Below are positions 11,401-22,612 of a stretch of DNA of 64,000 nt, piece by piece; positions within the stretch are counted from its first letter, which is position 1, and every line of letters starts with the position of its first letter. This DNA comes from Asterias amurensis. Its lineage: Eukaryota > Echinodermata > Asteroidea > Forcipulatida > Asteriidae. The stretch lies in the NCBI RefSeq assembly GCF_032118995.1, contig NC_092651.1, forward strand, positions 18,894,349 through 18,958,348, given 5' to 3'. The notes under the pieces were generated by a model, which was not told the origin of the DNA, made no database searches, and saw only the letters and a list, made by a program, of their open reading frames with translations. Both the position numbers and the translations under genes were made by a program.

Positions 11401-12334
11401 TGTTCAGTAGTCCTTTTTGTATCATTTGAAACCATAAAATCATCCAAAATTTGTTGACCCGAAATCATAAAATCACCCAAAATTTGTTGACCCGAAATCT
11501 GAAAATTTTGTGATGCCGGCATCACAGATTTTTTTTATAATTTTGGGCCCAAAAACCCAAGCTTACAAAATGCTCAATTAATCTCAAACTTTTGCTCGTT
11601 TACCCATCCCACACTGATAAAATGTGTTCAGTAGTCCTTTCTGTATCATTTGAAACCATAAAATCATCCAAAATTTGTTGACCCGAAATCTAAAAATTTT
11701 GTGATGCCAGCATCACAGATTTTTAAAATTTTGGCCCAAAAACCCAAACTTACAAAATGCTCAATAAATCTCAAACTTTCGCTCGTTTACCCATCCCACA
11801 CTGATAAAATTTGTTCAGTAGTTAGTCCTTTCTGTATCATTTGAAACCATAAAATCATCCAAAATTTGTTGACCCGAAATCTGAAAATTTTGTGATGCCG
11901 GCATCACAGATTTTTTATAATTTTGGCCCAAAAACCCAAACTTACAAAATGCTCAATAAATCTCAAACTTTTGCTCGTTTATCCATCCCACACTGATAAA
12001 ATGTGTTCAGTAGTCCTTTCTGTATTATTTGAAACCATAAAATCACCAAAAATTTGTTGACCCGAAATCTGAAAATATTGTGTTGCCGGCATCACAGATT
12101 TTTTAAATTTTGGCCCAAAAACCCAAGCTTACAAAATGCTCAATAAATCTCCATCTTTGGCTTGTTTACCTATCCCACACTGACGAAATGTGCTCAATAG
12201 TACTTTCTGTATCATTTGAAACCATAAAATCACCCAAAATTTGTTGACCTGAAATCTGAAAATTTTGTGATGCCTGCATCACAGATTTTTAAATTTTGGC
12301 CCAAAAACCCAAGCTTACAAAATGCTCAATAAAC
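8440..12334 (+). repeat. ~187-bp satellite array, about 21 monomers
   Basis: The motif GTGATGCCGGCATCAC, a perfect 16-bp palindrome in most monomers, recurs with spacings of 186-194 bp (for example 8841, 9027, 9215, 9402, 9589, 9776, 9970). Each monomer also carries ACTGATAAAATGTGTTCAGT and TTGTTGACCCGAAATCTG. Monomers are clearly related but not identical. The array decays into diverged single copies on its left side. Open frames inside it repeat with the array and are not genes. Confidence 0.95.
9554..11441 (+). repeat. 944-bp higher-order repeat (two copies of five monomers)
   Basis: Positions 9554-10497 and 10498-11441 are almost identical over five monomers. Private variants recur exactly 944 bp apart, such as GTGATGCTGGCATCAC, AATTTAGGCCCCGAAACC and GTGCAGCCGGCATCAC. 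After the second copy there is a short direct duplication of CCAAAATTTGTTGACCCGAA near 11440-11490, which looks like the unequal-exchange junction. Confidence 0.9.
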
Positions 12335-12342
12335 TGCTGACG

Positions 12343-12827
12343 TTTTACCAAACTGCCATGTGATTTTCATATCTTCATATCTAGGCTTATAGTTGGACTA
12401 AGCAGAAGGAGTTATGGTGCATTGGTCATGTTATGTACCTGAATTCCTCAAAATTGTACGGAGACAGACTTTTTTTTGAGACTTGAAAAGAAATGTAGTA
12501 TCTTTAAACAAAAAAATATAAAGAATCACTGGATGGATTCTGTTTCAAATCCAAACATGTTTATCTGAACAGGGGTCGAAATTGCTGCTAGCCTTGGACT
12601 ACCAGATTTATAGCCTGGCGGGCTAGTGGGGAAATAATGAACAAGTCAATATCACAAACAGCAATAAACTGTGCTGAAGTTTGTGCCGTGATATAATAGG
12701 TTTTTCCAGGCTACAAAAAATTCATCAGGGCTACAAAAGTTCTTGGTTACTAGCCCTGCTAATTACCATGAAAATATACTTAATTTCGACCCCTGCTGAA
12801 GTTTTATTAATCAGGCATGGGGAGATA
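12343..12827. other. Unassigned, with a word shared with 30.8 kb
   Basis: No gene is seen. The stretch TGATTTTCATATCTTCATAT and its flanks (12359-12395) recur at about 30815-30851. The words around CTTAATTTCGACCCCTGC (near 12780) recur near 30781. These are the scattered left edge of the segmental duplication. Confidence 0.5.
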
Positions 12828-13078
12828 AACACCAGGGCCTAATTTCACAAAGCCTTTAAGCACAAAAATTTGCTTAGCATGACATTTCTTCCTTGATAAA
12901 AACAGGATTACCAACCAAATTGCCACGTGATTTTCAGGATAAGCAGACAGCAGTTGAATACCAGTGTCAAGCAACATCAACATGCAACAAATGGACATTT
13001 GGTTGGTAATCCTGTTTTTATCAAGGAAGACATTTCATGCTTAGCAAATTTTTGGCTAGCAAGCTTTATGAAATTGGA
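12828..13078 (+). mobile_element. Foldback MITE, GGGCCTAATTTCACAAAG family
   Basis: Long imperfect inverted repeats: the left arm runs through TTCCTTGATAAAAACAGGAT and TACCAACCAAAT, and the right arm mirrors it through ATTTGGTTGGTAATCCTG and TTATCAAGGAAG. The core AATTGCCACGTGATTTTCAG is shared with the copy at 20.3 kb. No coding capacity. Confidence 0.8.
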
Positions 13079-13179
13079 TGCAGATTGATCCAATTTCATA
13101 CATGTAGATCCATGTAGCATACATGTAGCAAAAAAAGTATGGCTTCCAAAGGTTGGAAGCAATACCAAAGCTGGAATAA

Positions 13180-14087
13180 GTGTTTATACTCGAGTACATA
13201 TAAAAGATGCTCGAAATCAGCCCCATGCACACATCACACACACAGGATTTTAAAAACCATTTTGTTGCATTTTCCAATTATTTAAATAAGCACCAATTGT
13301 GCACAGGGAAAAAGGAATCTTTAGCTGTGTAAATGATGCTGCTGCTGTTTTACAAGATAATTAGCTTAGGTTTTTTTCTTTGGTAAGATCGAGTTGTTAC
13401 TGTTGGATCAATGCTTGTTGCAGCTGTAGCCAGCTTGGCTAGATCATATATTTTTAGATATTAGTAGAGCGTGATGTGGCTCTTGAGGGTCCCTGATCAT
13501 CTTTGACTTGACTTTTGAGTTCTTCAAAGGCTGCCTTCTCAGAATTAAACAATTTGTCATAAGAAATGCTTGTACTGACAAAACTTGTCATTGAAGCAAA
13601 CCCAAGTCTCAAAAGAAGGCTGATGTTGTTGAACACATCCGTCTCTGCATGTATTTTACAATTTAAGTTTCGTTTGTTTTTTAAGAATAGTACCTTTAGT
13701 TTCACATTAGAACCTTGTTAGTAGTGGTAGAGTACTTAGCCTAGTGTTTCTACTCAATCTGAGGCCCTGAGGGATCTATCATTGGGTCCCATGGACCCCC
13801 CCCCCACCATTATCATTTAAGGAAGTACTCTTCAATTCACACCGAATCCCATTCAGAGCTTTTGGGAATCTGCTTTTTAATTCACCCCCCCCCCCCCTCC
13901 CCCTGCTCTACAAGGTGGTCACACCAGCTACTACTGAAGCTGCCCTTTCTGGTGTGTTTTAATTTTCTATAGGGGCCTATAGTCCTGAACAAACTTACAA
14001 GTGAAAATTTACAACTGCCCCCTGTTGGCTGTTTGTGTGATCTGGATCAATTACCTTGTGTGTGGGTGGAGCTACACTGCACTCTGT
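13180..14087. repeat. Segmental duplication, left copy
   Basis: About 0.9 kb closely matches 30852-31756 in the same orientation. It runs from GTGTTTATACTCGAGTACAT through a poly-C tract to GTGGGTGGAGCTACACTGCA. Differences include a 12-bp indel near 13512, small poly-C length changes and scattered substitutions. The two copies lie 17.7 kb apart, on either side of the CUB-EGF gene. Confidence 0.93.
13454..13705 (-). other. Minus-strand open frame in the duplicated segment, unassigned
   Basis: An 83-codon frame includes RLGFASMTSFVSTSISYDKL and ends in PSRATSRSTNI. The same frame is readable in the right copy, where the 12-bp difference removes exactly four codons. An in-frame indel is weak support for past coding. 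No family recognised and no partner exon seen. Confidence 0.25.
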
Positions 14088-15266
14088 ACTTCTTGTATGG
14101 CGCAGTTTCAGTCAGTGAGTTTTGTAACAGACACTTGTTTTGTCATCGCTTGTGAAACTAAAACTAAAAGAGTGCATTGTTAATTCTAACACATCGTCAA
14201 ACAGAAATTTAAACCATTCCGGCTGTAGGGAATTTGCTTTACGAACATGATCTTTGAGACCCAACAACGGAATAAGAATAACATCCCCACCCATTTTATG
14301 TTTTTTTTTTGTCTAGGACTTTCCACCAATGAAAATGTAGCTTTACTAACCAATCCGCTGACTGACAGGAGCTGGTGCGGTCTGAAACTAAGCAATGCAC
14401 ATGCGCAATCATTCACAGTGCACTTCCTTGTTATATAATGTACAAGTCGTGTGTATTTGTTGTGTACGTGCTCGTGGAAAAACTGCTCCAAAAGTAGATG
14501 TAAAATATCAAATAAGCCACCTCGGTAAGTTTTGAAAAATGCCCAGTTATTCCGTATGGTACTCAAGTGTCATGTCATGTGAGTTTCACCAGACAAACAG
14601 GAACAATAATGACAAGTAAGCCATCTTGAATTGGTTAACTCGTCTACTTTTTAGATTGTGCCAAAATCGTTTCCGTATCCTGCCACCAGTTTTTTTTTTT
14701 CATTGAGGAGGGGTAGCTAAAGTAGGCGAGACTCCTATAACTCTGATGAGGTTCGTTCCGCTATCGTCTCACGTCTCCACGTAGGGGAAATCTCCACGTA
14801 GGAGAGGAGAGTGGAAAGAATCGCATAGTTCTCCCCTACTCTAGAGGAGAGTAGTCACAGCCCCCAAAAACATGGCCAAAGTCAAGTTGAGTTCTGTGAG
14901 ACTTTGGGCCAAAGCAAATAATATCACAGGCGGCACCACTTTTTTATTTCACTCATTTGTAAAAAGAAAACAGGATATCTCATTGAGGTAAATTAGATAC
15001 TATATTATTTCAAATCGTATGAGGCGCCGTACAGAAATTTTCCAAAATAGTTAGATAACCCGAATTGGTGGTGTCCTGTTTTCAAGGTATTATGTTGTTT
15101 TTCTGTAATTGGATACAAAATAATGATGATGCCATTATCAACTGTTTCATTTGTTTATAAGAAGTATACAAACATACTTGATGGATATTGAAATTTTCAC
15201 ACCACACACTGATCTTCGATGACTTCAACTGGTCCCATTTTGTTTTGAGTTTTTCCTGTTTTCAAG
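14088..15266. other. Unassigned; a minus-strand 126-codon frame and a CCACGTAGG duplication
   Basis: A minus-strand open frame at 14186-14566 has no recognised domain. Near 14773-14805 the word TCTCCACGTAGG(A/G)GA is duplicated, followed by GAGAGGAGAG stretches. The 5' half of the first CUB domain should lie in or upstream of this interval but was not found. Confidence 0.35.
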
Positions 15267-15338
15267 GCAAACGAGAAAGTAAGGTTTCCCGGTGAAGCCA
15301 TACGTGGAGGAAACATCTGCAGTGACTACAGGTTACAA
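15267..15338 (+). CDS. CUB domain 1, middle exon
   Basis: 24 codons lie between acceptor GTTTTCAAG and donor CAA|GTATTC. The end reads NICSDYRLQ. Spliced at phase 0 to the next exon this gives ...CSDYRLQ-IYDG, the CUB signature around the third cysteine and the conserved Y-D-G turn. The acceptor is acceptable rather than strong, and the exon that should precede it is missing from the reading. Confidence 0.6.
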
Positions 15339-15456
15339 GTATTCTGTGAGACTTTCTGTATGACTGTATAGCCAGCAGTTACTTGTCTTCATTTTATTCA
15401 AAATATTTTGTTATGACATTCTAATAATTACCATGCTAATTTGCAAAAAATATATG

Positions 15457-15483
15457 TTTTTTTTTTTTTTTTTTTTTTTTTTT
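15457..15483 (+). repeat. Poly-T tract
   Basis: An uninterrupted run of about 27 T in the first intron of the CUB-EGF gene. Confidence 0.9.
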
Positions 15484-15770
15484 ATACTTCTTTACATTTA
15501 AAATAAAGCGTATTAAATAAACACTGATAACTTTGAAATTCTCCAAATATATTAGAAAATCATATAAGGCACATGGCTTCTTTTAACCTCTGTATTTTTT
15601 TCCCAGAATGCTCAGCAGAATGTTCAATGACATTATTTGATCATCATGAATTGTGAATTGAAATAGTGTTTGATGAAACTTTTTCGGTTGGCAATTTCTT
15701 TTATGGCCCCAACATTATGACATTTTTTTGTACTTTGTAGAAATGCCTAAAATACCAAATATTTTGCAGG

Positions 15771-16581
15771 TGGGTCTGTCCACACTAATGGGTCTTTTTT
15801 GTTCCAAAAGGTAACTTTTTGGACTGTAACTGGGAGGGTACACAAAATACAACATTTTTCCCTGTATTTTGTTTTGTACAATTCTCTGCTGATAGTGAGT
15901 GTGCTTACCAAACCGTATAACAAATGTCTTATTACTTAAGAAGTTACGCAGTTTTCTTTAAGACAGCATTGTTTGTAACGAGGACAGACATTTTGTGTCG
16001 GAATTGACTAGAAATGGATGACACAAATAATTAATTAATTGATTTACTCAAAGGCTAATTAAGTTAGACCCATTGCCCCTATATTTATGGTTATCTGTAA
16101 AACCAAGAGTACCTTGAGGTTTTTCAGCTGGTATGAATGTTTGTTTTTAACATGGACAGACATATTGTGACAAATATCTGTCCATGTTACAAACCTAATA
16201 TCTTCAAAATAATTCTCTGTAGTTTCTTGAGTACCAAAACAGATGTCTTGGTTTTGCCTGGAAACATTCTTTACAGGGACAGCATTGTAGGGGACAACAT
16301 TTTTGGCAATCTGTTTAAATATATTATTATGCCTTTCTCACCATTTATGTCTGAAATGTCTGTCCAACATTCCCCTGTTACAAACATAATCATATTGAAG
16401 ATAATCCCAAGTTATTGCTAAAATACAGACAAATGTGTCTTGCTCTTTGCAAACAAAGACTTTGAAGTGATTTGGAATGTGCATGGGAAACAAGCTTGAC
16501 AAAACTCTTCTTATTTATTTTTGTCACCCATTTATAAAAAAAAACTAACATCAAATGGTCCCATTAGTGTGGACAGACCCA
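15771..16581. mobile_element. 811-bp nonautonomous DNA transposon with 22-bp perfect TIRs
   Basis: The first 22 bases (starting TGGGTCTGTCCACACTAA) are the exact reverse complement of the last 22. The interior has no usable reading frame and is AT-rich. No clear target duplication is visible, so the superfamily is open. It lies in the first intron of the CUB-EGF gene. Confidence 0.7.
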
Positions 16582-16958
16582 TTTACAAGTGCAACTAACC
16601 AGTGGAGCCTTACATGTTTTTATTTTACATTTTTTTCAAGGGAGTCAAACCACAAACATTTTATCTATAGGGACTGTTTACATTGCGCACAGAGAGGTAA
16701 AAGATTTGCCTCGATTTTAGGGACACCTTGAAAACAGGATGTCCTACGATACATTTTGAAAGTCAGATAAGCTGCGACTTGTACACAGGAAAATTTGACA
16801 GCTAATTTTTTTTAGCGAAATAAAAAAAAAAATATTTGGCTACCAATTTAATAGGAATATCTGGTGATGTCACAGGCCTGGAATTTCATTTTTGAACATG
16901 TTGAAAGGGCAAGGCCATTTTCATTTTGCAGAGAGCACTTCCCTTTTGAAAATTTTAA

Positions 16959-17330
16959 AGGGACACGTTGCCTTGGATCAGGCGAGTTGGTCCATGAAAA
17001 GTGCTTGAAACCTTTTGTTATGAAATTGATATGGTTAGCAAGATGTTTTGTATATCGTTCAGTGCCTTGAGTATCGGTAGGGTACGAGCGCTGGTTAGGA
17101 CTTTGATATTATTATAATGATCCACACAAACATGCCTCGAAAATGCATGGTTTTCCTTAAACGCTGTAAACTAACACAATCGGCCACTTTCTGGGGTCAA
17201 GTGTTTGACTCCACAAAATGGCTGACCGTGTTAGTTCGTAAGGTAAAAGGAAAACGATTTTACCACGCAATTTGTAGGCATTGTTTGTGTTTCATGGACC
17301 AACTCGACCGATTCAAGGCAACATATCCCT
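16959..17330. mobile_element. TTAA-flanked MITE, AGGGACACGTTGCCTTGGAT family
   Basis: TTAA occurs at 16955-16958 and 17331-17334. The ends are inverted repeats, AGGGACACGTTGCCTTGGAT against a mirrored right end through CAACTCGACCGATTCAAGG. A second copy is at 41556-41933. TTAA duplications with AG-starting ends fit Kolobok better than piggyBac; this is inference, since no transposase is seen. Confidence 0.8.
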
Positions 17331-17437
17331 TTAAGGAAACTTGTAAAGGACACTGGGGCCACCAGGGGCAATGAAGGCTAATGCCTGCATGAGTACCAGG
17401 CAATGTACAAATTAATTATTTGAAATTTATTTGACAG

Positions 17438-17597
17438 ATCTATGATGGAGAAAACACTGATGCTCCACTCCTCGGCGGTGAAATTTTCTGCGGGCAAGAA
17501 TTTTCCACGCCACTTCTATCCAGTGGCCACTCTTTGGTTCTTCATTTTCATTCGGATGGTACAGACACCTATGAAGGGTTCATGATTTTATATACAG
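17438..17597 (+). CDS. CUB domain 1, C-terminal exon
   Basis: It opens IYDGENTDAPLLGGEIFCG and ends YEGFMILYT, the standard second half of a CUB domain: ydG...l..fCG, then a short hydrophobic strand, then GF...Y. Acceptor TTTGACAG, donor ACAG|GTATAT, exit phase 1. It follows directly after a TTAA MITE. Confidence 0.8.
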
Positions 17598-18058
17598 GTA
17601 TATTTTGCTTCTTGTAGCTTTAGGTCAAGAGCATGAAACCAGACTTTCTGCTTCTTCTCACCCATACACTCTTGATCTGCTGAGATGTGGATCAACGAGC
17701 CATTCCAACAGCTTTATACCACATACTGCATCTCTTTGGAACCCCCTGTCTGCAATATATAGACTGTTTTGAGAGGAATATCAATTCCTACTTGCAGCTC
17801 CCCTGCATTCTTAATAATTTTGTCTTCTTGTAGCCCCATACAAAGAGTGGCTTTTTAGCCTTGTTTTTCTTCTCCCTATACGAGTACAAGCCTCGCATGT
17901 GAGTAATATCATTTGGGGCAAACCTGCACAATAGTTTTCAATTTTGAAGTGGTAACTTGCTTAGTAACTTGTGACCAAGTACGTAATTTTACCAGACATT
18001 ATTCAAATCTAGCGCACAAATGGCGTACTGCAATGTAAAAGTGCTGGTAGCTCTCACC

Positions 18059-18426
18059 TTAGAGCCATTGGACCCTTTCGGTTCAGAAAAAAAAAAAGTT
18101 CACAGATTTACACTTAACTTACAGGGTTTACAGAAGGCAATGGTGACAGGCTTCTCTTGAAATATTATTCCATGAAATGCCTTACTTTTTGAGAAAACAG
18201 CAAAACAATATAAATTCTCGTTAACGAGAATTACAGATTTATTTTGAACACATGTCATGACACGGCAAAACGCGCGGAAACAAGGGTGGGTTTTTCCCGT
18301 CGTTGCTTCCTGACTCCGATGATCGATTGAGCCTTAACTTTCACAGGTTTGTTATTTGATATAGAAGTTGTGGTACACAAACTGTGGGCCTTGGACAACA
18401 CTGTTTACTGAAAGAGTCCAATGGCT
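18059..18426. mobile_element. TTAA MITE, AGCCATTGGACCC family
   Basis: The left end reads AGAGCCATTGGACCCTTTCG and the right end GAGTCCAATGGCT followed by TTAA. The left TTAA has mutated to TTAG. The copy at 33008-33373 is in the opposite orientation and shares the internal word ATTCTCGTTAACGAGAATT, itself a palindrome. Confidence 0.8.
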
Positions 18427-18500
18427 TTAACATGAATTGAACATCTTTACCTATTTCTCAAAATAAAAATCTCTGAAATAAATGATCTGATTCATCGCAG

Positions 18501-18691
18501 GAGTATGCTCTGGCCAGACGATCACTGTACCAGCGGGAGGCAGTGGGTTCATTGAGAGCCCTTTGTACCCTGACGTCTACCCAGGTGACATCAGCTGTGG
18601 CTGGCTGTTACAGACAGACCCCGGTCACCGCATCAATGTTAACTTTGACAAATTGCTTCTGAACAACGACTGTACGGCGTCTAACATCCAG
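18501..18691 (+). CDS. CUB domain 2, N-terminal exon
   Basis: The translation has the N-half layout of a CUB domain: VCSGQTITVPAGGSGFIESP, then LYPDVYPGDISCGWLL, then RINVNFDKLLL. It contains the first cysteine pair and the SP-LYP-YP motif. Acceptor CATCGCAG (phase 1), donor CCAG|GTACGA (phase 0). Confidence 0.85.
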
Positions 18692-18897
18692 GTACGAAGG
18701 GGGGGGGGGCACAAGGAATTGGGGGTTAGGTTTAATTGTTTAATTATTTTGATTGGTTCTCAGAAAAAGAGAACTAAATCACTATACAGGCCAGTAAACA
18801 ATGGAGAGAAGACAAGGAAGAAAGTTTCAGTTTGAGATGTGGGTGAACAAAATAAAATATAGTGACAAAATAGGAAGACCACCAACATTATACATAG

Positions 18898-19100
18898 GAC
18901 TAGATAGCTCAGTTGGTAGAGCGCTGGTACATTAATCCAGAGTTTGTTGGTTCAAGTCCCAATCTGGTAAATCTTTCTTTGATCAACCCCAAAATCATTT
19001 TAAAATTTACCCAGTCAGTTTTCCCATGTTGTTTATTTGTGAGAGTTGTTCTAAGGAAAACCCGGGAACAATCAGGTTGGGACTGAAAACCCAAATCCTA
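18898..19100 (+). mobile_element. tRNA-derived SINE
   Basis: The head has a pol III A box (TAGCTCAGTTGG) and B box (GGTTCAAGTCC) spaced as in tRNA. The tail (ATCAACCCCAAAATC, TTTACCCAGTCAGTTTTCCC) is shared with 26719-26810. The anticodon arm does not fold cleanly, so I call a SINE rather than a tRNA gene. Confidence 0.75.
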
Positions 19101-19103
19101 ATA

Positions 19104-19176
19104 TGGTGTCCCCGACGGGATTCGAACCCCTAGAGGTGGAAGGTGAGGAAAGAAACCACTAGGCCAACCCGACCAC
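19104..19176 (-). mobile_element. tRNA-like pol III head, minus strand (SINE or tRNA relic)
   Basis: Read on the minus strand it has an A box (TGGCCTAGTGG) and a B box (GGTTCGAATCC). The acceptor halves pair only at their outermost four positions. It abuts the plus-strand SINE tail-to-tail. Confidence 0.6.
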
Positions 19177-19783
19177 TGTTAAATGTATCATTTAAGGCCA
19201 GGCATGGAAGTACACGGAACAAGCCATAGCCTCAGTTGCCTGTCGTTTGCCATGGTGCCCCTCCTCTACCATGGTGCCCCCTGCTTTGCCATGTCTTTAA
19301 AATGAGGGGAGGGCAATAGTTCTGGGGCAGGCTAAAGCCCCTCCCCCTCTGGTTATCCCACTGCACTGCGAAGAACAATCGAACGTGACAAGAAACAAAG
19401 ATTACAAAATGAGAAGAAAAAAACACCTTCACTCAAAATTATTTTGAGATAATAAGAGACAATCGTTCATCCTTGCAGTGGCAGTTTTGCACCTGTCCAC
19501 ACCATGCGACGTGAGGGCTCTCATTTCCTTTAAGACACAAACCCCTCTCCTTGTTGAAAGAGACCGATGCCGTGGTCCCACCTGTTGCATATTTCCTGTC
19601 TCGTTGTGATGTTGTCATCATTACGATTCTTGATGAGGGTGTAAAGAATAAATGGCATTGGTAACCGGCCTGAAATGTTTTTTCCATTACATGATCTTTA
19701 TAAACAGGGCCTCGAATATTACACTAGACCAGCAGTTCGAGGCCAGTAGTTTTAAATATCTTTGCAATGCCTTGTCTCTAGAG
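19177..19783. other. Intronic sequence, unassigned
   Basis: Intron between the two exons of CUB domain 2. A direct repeat TGCC(A)TGGTGCCCC occurs near 19249-19280. Nothing gene-like seen. Confidence 0.4.
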
Positions 19784-19787
19784 TTAA

Positions 19788-20057
19788 AGACACTGGATAC
19801 TATTGGTAATTGTCAAAGACTAGCCTTCACAGTTAGTGTATCTCAACATATGCATAAAATAACCTGTGAAAATAAAAATAACCTGTGAAAATTTGAGCTC
19901 AATCAGTCGTCAAAGTCCCAAGATAATACTGAAAGAAAAAAACACCCTTGTGTTTCTCACAATGTTTTATACTATCAACCTCTCCCCATTACTCGTTACC
20001 AAGAAAGGTTTTATGCTAATAATTATTTTGAGTAATTACCAATAGTGTCCACTGCCT
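19788..20057. mobile_element. TTAA MITE, GGACACTATTGGTAATT family, copy 1
   Basis: TTAA at 19784-19787 and 20058-20061. The left end is AGACACTGGATACTATTGGT and the right end mirrors it as ACCAATAGTGTCCACTGCCT. Internal words CTCAATCAGTCGTCAAAGT and CTCACAATGTTTTATACTA are shared with the other copies. Confidence 0.88.
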
Positions 20058-20310
20058 TTAATTTGCCTGGCAACAAGTATTCTTCATCTCAAACTTTAAT
20101 TTTGGTTTAATTTATAATTTATTTGGGTCTTTTATTATTTGACTGTATGTTAAGATTAACAAATTTATTTGTATCATATGAAAACAGAAACTGTTTATAA
20201 AAAGTGTCATGAGTATTTTATTTTAATACTTTTTTTATTATTTAGACTCGGGTGAGGTTTTTCGGTAGCACCAAGTTTATTTTGAGTAGTAGTCCTTCTG
20301 ACCCGAACTA

Positions 20311-20535
20311 GGCCCAATTTCATAGCGCTGCTAAGCACAACAATTTGCTTTGCATGAAATTTCTCCCTTGATAAAAACAGGAAGGCCAACCAAATTGCCA
20401 CGTGATTTTCAGGACAAGCATATAGCAGCTGAATACCAGTAAGAAGCAACATACAACAAATGGAAATTTGGTTGGTAATCCTGTTTTTATCATGGAAGAA
20501 ATAACATGCTTAGCAAATTTTTGGCCCTGGTTTTT
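20311..20535. mobile_element. Foldback MITE, second copy of the 12.83-kb family
   Basis: The arm pair TTGATAAAAACAGGA / TCCTGTTTTTATCA and the core AATTGCCACGTGATTTTCAG correspond to 12828-13078. The ends resemble GGCCCAATTTCATAG. Confidence 0.8.
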
Positions 20536-21074
20536 GACAACTCATCGTTTCAATCAGTATACTCTGATGAAGACAATTAGAGCACACTTAGCTAATGTTA
20601 AGTTGTCAACCACTGGTTCTTCTCAGAGCTACCACTTACTCAAAAGAGGGTTGTTTGGTGCTACCGCAAACCTCACTTGATTGTACTCCAACAATGCAAA
20701 GTTCAAATCCAACATAAACGATCTCAGAGTTGCAAAGTTCGTTGGTTCGAAGCCCACCCGAATATGTTTTTTTTTCAAAGAGCTCGCGAAAGCACTGAGG
20801 ATACAGTGCTTAGGCGTATTGTTTGATAACCTGCAATGGTGGCTTGTACATTTTAAAAGTCCAAAATTTGGCAGCTGATTTTTACATTAAGACCATCAAT
20901 ACCACGGAGCTATGGGAAAGTTCCGAGTATACAGTGCTAACCACACATCTATGCCTATGGGTAAAACCAAAAATTATTATTGATTATCCCCGATGCAAAT
21001 TTCCATCTAATAAATGATCTTGTTCCACCTGTTTTCTCCTTTTTTTATACGACTCGCACTTAAAATGGTTGCAG

Positions 21075-21246
21075 TTCTATGATGGTTCCAACCAGTCAGC
21101 CAATCTCTTGGGTCAGTTTTGTCAAACGGACAGCCCATCTCTCTCACCGCCTAACGATGTCAGCTCTACCACAAATTTCTTGTACTTTTCATTTTCTGGT
21201 GATTCCAACCCAGTGAATGAGATGTTCTAACTGGTCTACTCTACTG
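21075..21246 (+). CDS. CUB domain 2, C-terminal exon, with premature stop
   Basis: It starts FYDGSNQSANLLGQFCQTDS, continues the CUB fold (NFLYFSFSGDS), then reads NEMF-stop-LVYST. The TAA at 21228-21230 falls where CUB domains have a residue between the aromatic and the last strand, so reading through would complete the fold. Acceptor GGTTGCAG and donor ACTG|GTGAGT are intact. A MITE begins 26 bp downstream. Confidence 0.8.
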
Positions 21247-21272
21247 GTGAGTTTACTAGATAATGATTTTAA

Positions 21273-21628
21273 GGCAGTGGACACTATTGGTAATTACTCA
21301 AAATAATTATTATCATAAAACCTTTCTTGATTACAAATAATGGGGAGAGGTTGATAGTAAAAAACATTGTGAGAAACGGCTACCTATGAAGTAATGTAGT
21401 TTTCAAGAAAGGAGTAATTTTCCACGAATTTGATTTTGAGGTCCCGAAATCAAGCATCTGAAAGCACACAACTTCGTGTGACAAGGGTGTTTTTTCCTTT
21501 CAATATTATCTTGCAACTTCGATGACCGATTGAGCTCAAATTTTCACAGGTTTGTTATTTAATGCATATGTTGAGATACATCAAGTGACAAGACAGGTCT
21601 TTGACAATTACCAATACTGTCCATTGTC
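21273..21628. mobile_element. TTAA MITE, GGACACTATTGGTAATT family, copy 2
   Basis: TTAA at 21269-21272 and 21629-21632. Inverted ends GGCAGTGGACACTATTGGTA and TACCAATACTGTCCATTGTC. It is the most complete copy (about 356 bp) and sits 26 bp downstream of the CUB exon that carries the stop. Confidence 0.88.
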
Positions 21629-21634
21629 TTTAAC

Positions 21635-22612
21635 ATCTGTGCATGAAAGCACAAAAACTTGCTAAGCAAAGAAATGTATTGCTTAGCAGAAATCTGTTAC
21701 CAGCAAAAGTTACGGTAAGTTTGCATTTTTGTGACTTGTGCCTCACTCCAGAGAAAATTGTCAAGCAGAATTTACTGCTTAACAGCTTGCAGCCCTATTA
21801 TGTGGTCCTGGAGCATCTTGGGGGCAGGCAAGCTTGTGTTTTTTTTTATTATAGGAAAATTCATATTTTTACTGTAACCAAAGAAAACGTCAAGTATTGT
21901 AATAAATAATGGAAGTCTTGAAATGGAACCTCCACTTGAAATGAGGCTAATAATAAAAACCATGAATGTTTGTTGACTTCTCAAATATAGTTGGTTTATA
22001 CAATGGCACAAAGCACTTTTTCTGGCAAACAAAATGTGACAGATGTAAGCTCTTTTGCATCGACAACGGTTCAATGGTTTTTAGAACACCATTGAACATC
22101 TCCTTTTCTACTGCACCATTAGCAAAACTTTGTTTTAAAAACTCTTTAAGGGCCTGGGTATATTTTGTAGGACACAAGACACAATGTCCACAGATTTACA
22201 TTACACTCACACAGATTTTGAAATATTAATCACAAATATAATTTATAATATTCTTCTCAGGAGGCGAAAATTATTTTAGCATGCAAGACATTGTTTTAAT
22301 TATTTCTCAAATAGTACTGTACCCCAGCAACTAATAATTTTAGGGAAAGCTTTCTACTGTCATTATCTTCAAATCGTGAGTTTAATGTAAATATGTGGAC
22401 CATTTGATTTGTGTTACAAAAAGTACCCAAATTAAGTACACAAGCTTAAAGACTAATAAAAGTCACTGAAAAAAATGAGACTACAAAAGAAGAATATGAA
22501 TTTGCATTATGATATCACTGCAAGTCATATTTTGTTGCATCCTGTCGGTTGTTCTAACCAGTTGATTTTTGTACCTAAATCCGTTTAACACACCTCCGTC
22601 CACATCTTGAAG
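21635..22612. other. Intronic sequence, unassigned
   Basis: Intron before the EGF exons. A diverged piece of the GCTTAGCA-type foldback MITE is visible near 21640-21700 (AGCACAAAAACTTGCTAAGC). Overlapping short frames on both strands show no domain. Confidence 0.4.

Noticed and set aside
18898..19176. Two functional tRNA genes
   Set aside because: A and B boxes are present, but acceptor and anticodon stems do not pair properly and a SINE tail shared with 26.7 kb follows the first.
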